Of a stretch of 64,000 nt of DNA, positions 18,207-26,704 are shown piece after piece. The position numbers were made by a program, and so were the translations under genes. This DNA is from an uncultured Sphingomonadaceae bacterium (GTDB taxonomy: Bacteria > Pseudomonadota > Alphaproteobacteria > Sphingomonadales > Sphingomonadaceae), in assembly GCA_947495985.1 (NCBI GenBank), contig CANMBD010000001.1:930001-994000 (forward strand), given 5' to 3'. The notes below the pieces were generated by a model. That model saw nothing but the letters and a program-made list of their open reading frames with translations. It was not told the DNA's origin and did no database searches. Each line of letters opens with the position of its first letter. Within the stretch, counting starts at the first letter, position 1.

Positions 18207-19952
18207 GTGGCCGAAAAAAGCGGTGCAGAAATATTGGTTCAAACCCTGCTCGATCTGGGTGTCGACACCGTATTTGGCTATCCCGGCGGCGCTGTGCTGC
18301 CAATTTACGATGCGCTCTATGATCATCCCAAAATCAAGCACATATTGGTCCGCCATGAACAGGCGGCGACCCATGCGGCGGAAGGCTATGCCCGCTCGAC
18401 CGGCAAACCCGGTGTTGTTCTGGTCACATCCGGTCCCGGCGCAACCAACGCGGTTACGGGGATTACCGATGCGTTGATGGATTCCATCCCGATGGTTGTA
18501 ATCACCGGTCAGGTTGCGACAAATCTCATCGGTTCCGATGCTTTTCAGGAAGCCGATACGGTTGGCATTACCCGGCACTGCACAAAACATAATTATCTGG
18601 TAAAGCAGCCATCTGACCTAGCTGGCGTTCTGACAGAAGCCTTTCATATCGCCACGCAAGGCCGTCCAGGCCCGGTTGTGGTTGATATTCCCAAAAATGT
18701 TCAGGTCGCGGAAGCCGAATTCCGCTCACATAACGGAAAGATAAACCCCCGTTATCAGCCGCAAATTGATGGTGATTTCAAAGCCATAAACGAGGCTGCT
18801 GAGATGATCATGCAAGCCAAGGCGCCGATACTGTATACCGGCGGCGGCATTATCAACAGCGGCCCGAAAGCGAGCGAAACCCTTTGCCAGTTGGCGGAAT
18901 TGCTGGGTGCACCCGTCACGTCAACTCTGATGGGTCTTGGCGCGTTTTCGGCCTCTTCCGAACAATGGCTCGGAATGCTGGGCATGCACGGAACGTTTGA
19001 AGCCAATATGGCAATGAACCGCGCTGACTTGGTGGTTTGTCTCGGCGCGCGCTTTGATGACCGTATTACAGGCCGGATTGATGCCTTCTCACCCAATAGC
19101 AAGAAAATCCATGTCGATATCGACCGATCTTCGGTCAATAAGACAATCCGCGTCGATCTGCCGGTTATCGGTGATGTCGGACGGGTTATGGAGCAACTGC
19201 TTGCTGTACTGAAAGGGCGCAAATTTAACGCTCCCGACTATGAGGAATGGTGGGCGCGGATCAAAGGATGGCGTGCAACCAATTGCCTTGCTTATCCTGA
19301 AAGCAAGACCGAAATCATGCCGCAAGAGGCTATCCGCAAGCTGTGGGAAGCCACGCATGAGCGCGACCCGATCATCACCACCGAAGTCGGTCAGCACCAA
19401 ATGTGGGCTGCGCAGCATTTTGATTTTGAAAAACCCAATAAATGGCTGACCAGTGGCGGCCTGGGTACCATGGGCTATGGCCTGCCTGCTGCCATTGGTG
19501 CGCAGCTGGGTGACCCCGATGCGCTGGTCATCGACATTGCTGGCGAAGCGTCCATCCAGATGAATATTCAGGAATTGGGTACAGCCAGCCAATATCGCTT
19601 GCCCGTCAAGATTTTCATTCTGAACAACGAATATATGGGCATGGTCCGCCAATGGCAGGAGCTGACCTATGAAAGCCGTTATTCAAATAGTTATAGCGAT
19701 AGTTTGCCAGACTTTATCAAGTTGGCTGAAAGCTATGGCTGGACCGGCATATTGATCGAGGACCCTTCCGATCTGGAGGCCGGAATCAAGAAGATGATTG
19801 AAACCGATGGCCCGGTACTGGTCGATTGCCGCGTTGCGAAACTGGCCAATTGCTTCCCGATGATACCATCTGGAGCCGCCCATACTGACATGCTGCTGAC
19901 GCCAGAGGACGTCAAAGGCACAATGGACGATAACGCAAAGGCGCTTGTTTAA
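18207..19952 (+). CDS. ilvB: Acetolactate synthase large (catalytic) subunit
   Basis: ThDP-dependent enzyme for the first common step of valine, leucine and isoleucine synthesis. The catalytic glutamate motif VRHEQAATHAAEGYAR and the FAD/ThDP core are clear. In the ThDP/Mg motif it reads AGEASIQMN, with Glu447 where most members have Asp. The GTG at 18207 is preferred (581 residues) because GGAG is 6 bases ahead. ATG 18189 and 18195 are in frame alternatives. ilvN follows with a one-base overlap. Confidence 0.97.
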   Translation: MAEKSGAEILVQTLLDLGVDTVFGYPGGAVLPIYDALYDHPKIKHILVRHEQAATHAAEGYARSTGKPGVVLVTSGPGATNAVTGITDALMDSIPMVVITGQVATNLIGSDAFQEADTVGITRHCTKHNYLVKQPSDLAGVLTEAFHIATQGRPGPVVVDIPKNVQVAEAEFRSHNGKINPRYQPQIDGDFKAINEAAEMIMQAKAPILYTGGGIINSGPKASETLCQLAELLGAPVTSTLMGLGAFSASSEQWLGMLGMHGTFEANMAMNRADLVVCLGARFDDRITGRIDAFSPNSKKIHVDIDRSSVNKTIRVDLPVIGDVGRVMEQLLAVLKGRKFNAPDYEEWWARIKGWRATNCLAYPESKTEIMPQEAIRKLWEATHERDPIITTEVGQHQMWAAQHFDFEKPNKWLTSGGLGTMGYGLPAAIGAQLGDPDALVIDIAGEASIQMNIQELGTASQYRLPVKIFILNNEYMGMVRQWQELTYESRYSNSYSDSLPDFIKLAESYGWTGILIEDPSDLEAGIKKMIETDGPVLVDCRVAKLANCFPMIPSGAAHTDMLLTPEDVKGTMDDNAKALV

Positions 19953-20467
19953 TGCATATCAAAGAAGAAAAAGTCGAACGCCATGTCCTGGCCGTGCTGG
20001 TTGACAATGAAGCGGGTATTTTGGCGCGCATCGCGGGGATGTTTACCGCACGTGGCTATAATATCGAAAGCCTGACGGTGGCCGATATTAGCGCCGATCA
20101 TGCCATTAGCCGTATAACCATTGCTACAAACGGCCCGCCGCATGTGATTGAACAGATTATTGCCCAGCTCGACCGGTTGGTCCCGGTGCACAGCGTGCGC
20201 GACCTGACCGAGGCCGGCCCACATGTGCAGCGCGAACTGGCTCTGGTAAAGGTCTCTGGAAAAGGCGAAAATCGGATCGAAGCGATGCGGCTTGCCGATG
20301 TTTATCGCGCGCGGGTCGTAGATGCGACAACTGAGAGTTTCGTGTTCGAAATTACCGGTGCACCGGATAAGATCCAGACATTTGTCGGCCTGATGCGGGA
20401 AGTCGGTTTGGTTGAAGTCGGTCGCACCGGTGTCGTGGCCATCGGCCGCGGACCGGATGCAGCATGA
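19952..20467 (+). CDS. ilvN: Acetolactate synthase small (regulatory) subunit
   Basis: 171-residue regulatory subunit that activates IlvB and confers feedback inhibition by valine. The N-terminal ACT domain shows AVLVDNEAGILARIAGMFTARGYNIESL, the standard signature. The second domain (about residues 85-165) is also present. TAATG overlap with ilvB. Confidence 0.98.
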   Translation: MHIKEEKVERHVLAVLVDNEAGILARIAGMFTARGYNIESLTVADISADHAISRITIATNGPPHVIEQIIAQLDRLVPVHSVRDLTEAGPHVQRELALVKVSGKGENRIEAMRLADVYRARVVDATTESFVFEITGAPDKIQTFVGLMREVGLVEVGRTGVVAIGRGPDAA

Positions 20468-20502
20468 ACAACCTATTACTAGCTCTAATTATCTGAATAT
20501 AA

Positions 20503-21531
<1,029 letters not shown>

Positions 21532-21546
21532 GCCATAGCCTTTAAG

Positions 21547-21588
21547 GGCCGCGCCGTTCTGGCTTGCCTAAAGCTAGGCAGCGCGGTC
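21547..21588. terminator. Hairpin between convergent ilvC and BLUF genes
   Basis: GGGCCGCGC (21547-21555) pairs with GCGCGGTCC (21580-21588, one GU). An inner TGCCTA-AAGC-TAGGCA stem makes a long compact hairpin between two convergent stop codons; it includes the BLUF stop. T-runs are weak on both sides. Confidence 0.5.
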
Positions 21589-21972
21589 CCGGGCTTCCGC
21601 AAAGCTCATCAGTTCATTTGCCACGTCACGGTCGCAGTCACTTACCAGTTCCTTGACGGCGGATAGCAAGCTGGCGTCACCATCTACATATTTCGAAGCC
21701 ATTTCCCATTTGGGAAACTGGCGCCGCCCGATATAGCCATTTTTTAGCGGGATTATAGCGGAATGGCGTCTGTCAGCGGATATCCGGGCAAAAGTCTCTT
21801 CGACCTGCTGTGCCTCACCTTCCAGATATTGGAGAAAGCGCCGTTTATCCTGGATCAAAAGACCGGTTATGCCGTTCCTGACATTATTCCGGCGCCCGAC
21901 ACGAAGAATATCTGTCATTTCCGCCCGGGTGATATCCGGTTTTGGTGTGCTGATATAGACAAGTCTGTACAT
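21574..21972 (-). CDS. BLUF-domain blue-light photoreceptor (stand-alone)
   Basis: A short BLUF protein (132 residues) binding FAD to sense blue light. Key residues for the photocycle are present: Tyr6 (LVYIS), Asn29/30 (RRNNVRNGITG), Gln48 (RFLQYLEG), and Trp89/Met91 (FPKWEMA). It has no attached output domain, only about 40 further residues of predicted helix, so it must act through a partner. It lies downstream of the YHS/Ala-Cys/YHS genes on the same strand, 126 bases away, with a terminator-like hairpin between, so co-transcription is doubtful. Confidence 0.92.
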   Translation of the reverse strand: MYRLVYISTPKPDITRAEMTDILRVGRRNNVRNGITGLLIQDKRRFLQYLEGEAQQVEETFARISADRRHSAIIPLKNGYIGRRQFPKWEMASKYVDGDASLLSAVKELVSDCDRDVANELMSFAEARDRAA

Positions 21973-22043
21973 TCTGCACCTTGCAAACGCGTCGAGAGAT
22001 GCAGGGTTATCTGATCCCGGTTAATTTTTGCCTATACGTCGGA

Positions 22044-22080
22044 CAAAAAAGGGCAGCAGAACCAAGTTCCACCGCCCCTT
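22044..22080 (-). terminator. Rho-independent terminator after YHS lipoprotein gene
   Basis: On the minus strand an interrupted stem (AAGGGGC with GCCCTT, and inner GGAAC with GTTCT) is followed by TTTTTT (22049-22044). It ends the YHS group before the BLUF gene. Confidence 0.6.
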
Positions 22081-22098
22081 GCGTTATTTGAGCCGGAT

Positions 22099-22647
22099 TT
22101 AAGCGTCGTCGTAACGAGCGTCCGCTGGAATTTTTGGAAATTCCGTGTCAGCCTTTTCAATAAAGCCCGGAATATCCGTATTCCATGTGTCCTGAACCCT
22201 CTGATTAAAGTTCAGATAAAGCTTGCCGTCAACAATCGCATAGAGCTTGGGATCGCCGGATGCTAGCTTGCCGCGTGAGGCCGCCCAAGCGCAGTGACCA
22301 CCATATTGGGGCGCAAACTTGGCTGGTTCGGCTTGGAATTTCGCCGCATTTTCGGCTGAAGCAAAGTGATATTCAACGCCATTATATCTGACGCGATGTT
22401 CCTTGCTTCCTTCAACAGGTACGCCGTCGCCTTCAAAATAGCTGACTGTGTCATAGCCGCTTACGGCTACATTTTCAGATCCAGCAGGACCGGTGAAAAC
22501 AGGCAATTTCATGTCATCGGAGACTTCGATAATTGCGGCATCGGCCGTTTCTGCTGTTTCCGTTGTTTCTTCCGTTTCAGACGAAGGGGCGGAGCAAGCG
22601 ATGGGCAACGTGGCCATCATGATTGCTGCTAAAAATGTCTTATTCAT
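22099..22647 (-). CDS. YHS-domain lipoprotein
   Basis: A 182-residue exported lipoprotein. Signal peptide with lipobox IACS (Cys18), an acidic Thr/Glu linker to about residue 50, then a YHS-like domain (GYDTVSYF, GSKEHRVRYNGVEYHFAS, FAPQYGGHCAWA) to about residue 150. Members of this family are often annotated as YHS domain-containing (seleno)proteins. Here the redox/metal position is cysteine in GGHCAWA. The domain is thought to bind metals such as copper. It is 79 bases from the Ala/Cys-rich gene and clearly paralogous to the protein at 23093-23578. Confidence 0.88.
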   Translation of the reverse strand: MNKTFLAAIMMATLPIACSAPSSETEETTETAETADAAIIEVSDDMKLPVFTGPAGSENVAVSGYDTVSYFEGDGVPVEGSKEHRVRYNGVEYHFASAENAAKFQAEPAKFAPQYGGHCAWAASRGKLASGDPKLYAIVDGKLYLNFNQRVQDTWNTDIPGFIEKADTEFPKIPADARYDDA

Positions 22648-22726
22648 AATTTTAATCTTTCGGGCAATTGAATTGAGGGGGGAGCAAGCGTCTTAGCACA
22701 AGCTAACCCCCTCAAACCACTATTCT

Positions 22727-23032
22727 TTATTGGGGTGCACAGGCCGCTGCACAGGCGCCGCAAGCAGCGGGTTGAGCAGCGCAGGCTCCGGCATCGGCAG
22801 CACATCCGGCGGCGCAGGCCGAGGCAGCACAATCCGCAGCGGCGCAAGCACCACAGGCAGCAGCTGCACAAGCCCCGCAGGATGCGGCACAAGCCGCTGC
22901 TGAACAGGCACCGCAGGCCGGTTGGGCGACTGGAGCGGCCGCCGTACAGGTGGCAAGCGCTGCAGAAGGGGTCGCAAGAGACAGGCCGCCCATGACGGCG
23001 AGCATTGCGGAGAGTTTACGTTGATTATTCAT
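22727..23032 (-). CDS. Secreted Ala/Cys-rich low-complexity protein, 15 cysteines
   Basis: 101 residues: a standard Sec signal peptide (basic start, hydrophobic core, ALA cleavage near residue 27), then a mature part made almost only of Ala, Cys and Gly with occasional Asp, Ser, Pro, Gln. CGAC occurs four times and there are 15 cysteines in about 75 residues, with no other motif. Such composition fits a periplasmic metal binder. It also recalls signal-peptide-bearing Cys-rich RiPP precursors of the bufferin/HvfA kind, although no DUF692 (MNIO) enzyme is in this window. It stands between two YHS-domain genes on the same strand. I do not recognise a family. The ORF is open over its full length with a clear start. 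Confidence 0.8.
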   Translation of the reverse strand: MNNQRKLSAMLAVMGGLSLATPSAALATCTAAAPVAQPACGACSAAACAASCGACAAAACGACAAADCAASACAAGCAADAGACAAQPAACGACAAACAPQ

Positions 23033-23092
23033 GGTATTTCCTTTGAAGTAAGTGTTTAAGTTAGAAAGCTACGTGACGAATAGGGGACCGGA

Positions 23093-23578
23093 TTAACCGC
23101 CAAATTTGGCGTCGTCCGGGAATTTTGGCCAGTTAATGTTGGCCTTTTTGACGAAGCCTGCAACATCGGTCAGCCAGGTTTTCTGAACCTGTTTGTTGAC
23201 GTTGAGGTAGAGCTTGCCATCGACCACTTTGTAGACCAGCGGATCACCGGGAGCGAGCGAACCGCGTGACATGGCCCATGCACAGTGACCACCATATTGC
23301 GGGGCAAATTGTGCTGGCTTTTCTTTGAACTTTTTGGCGTTGGCGGCGTTGCTGAAATAATAGTCCGCGCCTTTATAGGTCACTTTATGCGCCTTGCTTC
23401 CTTTTACCGGAACGCCGTTGCCGGTGAAGTAAGATGTGACGTCATAACCGCCTACGGCTGTGTTACCGCCCTTAACACCTGTGTAGGTCGGGCCGGCAAT
23501 TGCCGCATCTATCGGCAATGCAAAAGTAGCAGTGGTCGCGGCGAGCGCGAGTGCGATTGGCATAATCAGTGTTTTCAT
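23093..23578 (-). CDS. YHS-domain periplasmic protein
   Basis: 161-residue paralogue of the YHS lipoprotein, with a cleavable signal peptide (cleavage near residue 28, AIAG) instead of a lipobox. The YHS-like domain repeats the same landmarks: GGYDVTSYF, GSKAHKVTYKGADYYFSN, FAPQYGGHCAWAMSRG and the tail DGKLYLNVNKQVQKTW. It leads the three-gene group, preceded by AAGGAACTG as Shine-Dalgarno. Probably periplasmic metal or redox handling; exact role unknown. Confidence 0.88.
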   Translation of the reverse strand: MKTLIMPIALALAATTATFALPIDAAIAGPTYTGVKGGNTAVGGYDVTSYFTGNGVPVKGSKAHKVTYKGADYYFSNAANAKKFKEKPAQFAPQYGGHCAWAMSRGSLAPGDPLVYKVVDGKLYLNVNKQVQKTWLTDVAGFVKKANINWPKFPDDAKFGG

Positions 23579-23714
23579 TTTCAGTTCCTTGATAAGGTTT
23601 AAGTTCTTGTGATTAGGGGTAAAAATAATTTCGTTGAGCCGTTATGCTCGTTGATGGTTTCGCCGAGCTGAGCAAAAAGGTTTCACTCCAGGCAAAATAA
23701 ATTCACCGGCATGG

Positions 23715-23850
23715 TTGATTTTTGCACCGCAACAGATATGAATATCGGCATGAGATGTGCCTCAAACCTAGAGCTACACCGACTTATGCGCCCTTAGGCG
23801 TAGCTGTGCTGCTGCTCGATGCAGCGGCCCCGTCTAAGGGATTATTTTTC
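23715..23850 (+). promoter_or_regulatory. leuA attenuator: promoter, leader ORFs and terminator hairpin
   Basis: The 340-base gap before leuA holds a plausible promoter, TTGATT (23715-23720) and TATGAA (23737-23742) with a 16-base spacer. A strong terminator follows: CCCTTAGGCG (23791-23800) pairs over 10 bases (one GU) with CGTCTAAGGG (23831-23840), directly followed by ATTATTTTT. Inside the loop GCTGCTGC pairs with GCAGCGGC. An alternative pairing AGCTAC (23772-23777) with GTAGCT (23800-23805) would compete with the terminator base. Leucine codons of two overlapping leader ORFs cover this region, the classic layout of leu attenuation. The part 23579-23714 shows nothing I can name. Confidence 0.7.
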
Positions 23851-23871
23851 CAGAAAATTGAAATTAATTAG
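23755..23871 (+). CDS. leuL: Candidate leuA leader peptide (38 codons)
   Basis: ATG 23755 to TAG 23869-23871 reads through the terminator hairpin and has three consecutive leucine codons, CTG CTG CTC at 23809-23817, in the ascending arm (peptide core GVAVLLLDAAAP). A ribosome stalled there would cover the base of the hairpin and prevent termination. If the promoter above is right, transcription begins within a few bases of this ATG, a leaderless arrangement known for some alphaproteobacterial attenuator peptides. A rival ORF, ATG 23738 to TAG 23797 (19 residues), carries CTA, CTA and CTT leucine codons at 23768-23785 instead. I cannot decide which is translated. Confidence 0.5.
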   Translation: MCLKPRATPTYAPLGVAVLLLDAAAPSKGLFFQKIEIN

Positions 23872-23918
23872 CAATTTCCGCCTTGCGCGAAATCGCTTGC
23901 AGCATAAGAGTATCGACC

Positions 23919-25577
23919 ATGCATCCTATTCCATCTCAAAAATACCGTCCCTTTGGCCAGATTGATTTGCCGGACCGGCAATGGCCCTCCCGCACTATTG
24001 ATAAGGCCCCGCGCTGGCTCTCCACCGACCTGCGGGATGGCAATCAGGCGCTCATTGATCCGATGGATGCGCAAAAGAAACAGCGTTTCTTTGATCTGCT
24101 CGTCAAAATCGGGATCAAGGAAATTGAAGTCGGCTTCCCATCCGCCGGTGCGACGGACTTTGATTTCATCAGCGGTCTGGTCAAGTCTGGCAGCATACCG
24201 GACGACGTGATGGTGCAGGTACTGACCCAGTCCCGCCGCGATTTGATCGAAACCAGCTTCGCCAGCCTGGAAGGCGCGAAACAGGCAATCGTCCACCTCT
24301 ATAATGCGGTTTCACCTGCATGGCGTGATGTTGTCTTCAAGCTGGGCAAAGACGGTGTGAAGGATATCGCCAAGGAAGGTGCAACCATCCTGCGCGAACA
24401 GGCAGAGAAATATCCTGATACCGACTGGCATTTCGAATATTCGCCGGAAACCTTCTCCACTGCCGAAATCGATTTCAGCCTCGAAGTCTGCGAAACCGTG
24501 ATGGATATTATCGAGCCAACGGCAGAGAAACCTCTGATCCTCAATCTGCCAGCAACGGTCGAAGCCTCAACGCCCAATATCTATGCCGATCAAGTAGAAT
24601 GGATGTGCAAGCATATCAGCAAGCGCGATCATGTCGTGATCAGCCTGCATACGCATAATGACCGTGGTTCGGGCATTGCGGCATCGGAGCTTGGTTTGAT
24701 GGCTGGTGCAGACCGCGTCGAAGGCTGTCTCTTCGGCAATGGCGAGCGTACCGGTAATGTCGATCTGGTGACGCTGGGCCTCAATATGTACACGCAGGGC
24801 GTTGATCCGAAACTTGATTTTTCCAATATGGATGAAATCGTCAACACGGTGGAATATTGTAATCAGCTGCCGGTTCCGGAACGCCATCCCTATGCCGGCG
24901 AACTGGTCTTCACTGCCTTTTCCGGTTCGCATCAGGACGCGATCAAAAAGGGTTTTGCAGCACAGGAACAGCGCAATGACGAGCTGTGGAACGTACCTTA
25001 TCTGCCGATCGACCCCCGCGACATAGGCCGCGACTATGAAGCCGTCATCCGCGTAAACAGCCAGTCCGGCAAAGGCGGCATCGCGTGGATATTGGAACAG
25101 GATTATGGTCTAAAACTGCCCAAGCGTCTGCAAGCCAATTTCAGCCGCACGGTGCAGGAACTGGCCGACGAGACAAGCCGGGAACTGTCTGCCGAAGACA
25201 TCTGGGGCGCGTTCCAGAAACGCTATCATCTCGATGGCGGCGGCAAATATAGCCTGATCGACTATCAGGAAAGCCAGACCGGCGGCGAACGCATATTTGT
25301 CGGAAAGGTCAAAGGCCCCGATGGCGAAACGTCCGTCAGTGGTCGCGGCAATGGTCTGATATCGAGTGTGGTCGATGCCCTCGCCTCATCGCTCGGTATC
25401 ACGCTGGAAATCATGGATTACCAGGAACATGCGCTGGGTTCGGGCAAAGACGCACAGGCGGCGGCCTATGTCGAATGCAAGACCGGGGACGGCCGCGAAT
25501 TTTATGGTGTCGGTATCAATAGCGATGTTGCCAGGGCATCCGTTGAAGCGTTGCTCAGCGCGGTAAACAGGATTTAG
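23919..25577 (+). CDS. leuA: 2-isopropylmalate synthase
   Basis: First committed enzyme of leucine synthesis (acetyl-CoA plus 2-oxoisovalerate). It is the longer LeuA type: SQKYRPF and DLPDRQWPSR at the start, DLRDGNQALIDPMD for the metal/catalytic Arg-Asp site, the HTHNDRG motif (near residue 245), and the C-terminal LeuA dimer/feedback domain from about residue 430. ATG 23919 gives 552 residues and matches the usual N-terminus. A TTG at 23883 is in frame but adds an unusual leader. Confidence 0.97.
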   Translation: MHPIPSQKYRPFGQIDLPDRQWPSRTIDKAPRWLSTDLRDGNQALIDPMDAQKKQRFFDLLVKIGIKEIEVGFPSAGATDFDFISGLVKSGSIPDDVMVQVLTQSRRDLIETSFASLEGAKQAIVHLYNAVSPAWRDVVFKLGKDGVKDIAKEGATILREQAEKYPDTDWHFEYSPETFSTAEIDFSLEVCETVMDIIEPTAEKPLILNLPATVEASTPNIYADQVEWMCKHISKRDHVVISLHTHNDRGSGIAASELGLMAGADRVEGCLFGNGERTGNVDLVTLGLNMYTQGVDPKLDFSNMDEIVNTVEYCNQLPVPERHPYAGELVFTAFSGSHQDAIKKGFAAQEQRNDELWNVPYLPIDPRDIGRDYEAVIRVNSQSGKGGIAWILEQDYGLKLPKRLQANFSRTVQELADETSRELSAEDIWGAFQKRYHLDGGGKYSLIDYQESQTGGERIFVGKVKGPDGETSVSGRGNGLISSVVDALASSLGITLEIMDYQEHALGSGKDAQAAAYVECKTGDGREFYGVGINSDVARASVEALLSAVNRI

Positions 25578-25681
25578 CACCCGAATTAAGCAATCGGTTA
25601 AAATAACAGTGGAATCCGCTGCCGCTTGCGGTATGGCGGGTTTCTAAGCTTTTCTGTTTAGCCTTTTCTATTGGGGACTTT

Positions 25682-26653
25682 ATGACTTTACCTGCCATAT
25701 TCGACAATCTTCGCCTGCCGCTTATCGGTTCACCTTTGTTTATCGTATCGGGACCGGAACTGGTCATTGCGCAGTGTAAAGCCGGTATCGTCGGGTCCTT
25801 TCCTGCCCTCAACGCACGGCCGCAAAGCCTGCTCGACGAGTGGATGCACCAGATTACCGAAGAACTGGCCGCATGGAACCGGGACAATCCCGACAAGCCG
25901 GCAGCGCCCTTTGCCGTGAACCAGATTGTCCACAAGTCCAATGATCGTCTCGATCAGGACATGGCGACCTGCGAAAAATGGAAAGTGCCGCTGATCATTA
26001 CCTCACTCGGCGCGATTGAGGACCTCAACACCGCCGTGCATAGCTGGGGCGGGATCACCATGCATGACATTATCAACGACCGCTTTGCCCATAAGGCAAT
26101 CGAAAAAGGCGCCGACGGTCTGATCCCGGTAGCAGCCGGCGCTGGCGGTCATGCAGGGGTTATCTCTCCCTTCGCGCTGATGCAGGAAATTCGTCAGTGG
26201 TTTGATGGTCCTGTTGCCCTTTCCGGCTCTATCGGTTGCGGTGCATCCATATTGGGCGCGCAGGCCATGGGCGCGGATCTCGGTTATATGGGCTCCGCCT
26301 TTATCGCGACCAAGGAAGCCAATGCCGATCAGGGTTATAAAGACGGAATCGTCGAGGGCCGAGCCAAGGACATTGTCTATTCCGACCTGTTTACCGGCGT
26401 CAGCGGCAATTATCTGCGTGGTTCAATCGAAAATGCCGGTCTCGATCCCGATGACCTTCCGCAAGGCGACTATAAGACCATGAACTTCGGCTCCGGCGGC
26501 AATACCGAGAAAAAGGCGTGGAAAGACATCTGGGGCAGCGGTCAGGGTATCGGCGCCATTGATGAAGTCCGTTCGGTGCAGGATATGGTCGACAAGTTGA
26601 TCGCTGAATATCAGCAAGCGCGGGATAGCTTGAAAACCCGGTTCAACTACTAG
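25682..26653 (+). CDS. Nitronate monooxygenase / 2-nitropropane dioxygenase family protein
   Basis: FMN-dependent TIM-barrel enzyme of 323 residues. The phosphate- and FMN-binding stretches LIPVAAGAGGHAG and ALSGSIGCGASILGAQAMGADLGYMGSAFIATKEA are characteristic. Members oxidise alkyl nitronates such as propionate 3-nitronate, a toxin defence, though many bacterial copies are uncharacterised. ATG 25682 follows GGGGACTTT. It stands alone between leuA and a convergent beta-propeller gene. Confidence 0.9.
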   Translation: MTLPAIFDNLRLPLIGSPLFIVSGPELVIAQCKAGIVGSFPALNARPQSLLDEWMHQITEELAAWNRDNPDKPAAPFAVNQIVHKSNDRLDQDMATCEKWKVPLIITSLGAIEDLNTAVHSWGGITMHDIINDRFAHKAIEKGADGLIPVAAGAGGHAGVISPFALMQEIRQWFDGPVALSGSIGCGASILGAQAMGADLGYMGSAFIATKEANADQGYKDGIVEGRAKDIVYSDLFTGVSGNYLRGSIENAGLDPDDLPQGDYKTMNFGSGGNTEKKAWKDIWGSGQGIGAIDEVRSVQDMVDKLIAEYQQARDSLKTRFNY

Positions 26654-26704
26654 GCCATTAGAATAGGGAAGCTTGTCGAAAAATCGGCAAACCAGCTTTG
26701 TTTT

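Noticed and set aside
22735..22995. Arg/His-rich open frame opposite the Ala/Cys-rich gene
   Set aside because: Its composition is simply the complement of the GC-rich Ala/Cys codons; the minus-strand reading has a signal peptide and a good start.
22099..23578. Selenocysteine in the YHS proteins
   Set aside because: Both proteins have an ordinary cysteine codon in GGHCAWA and no in-frame TGA.
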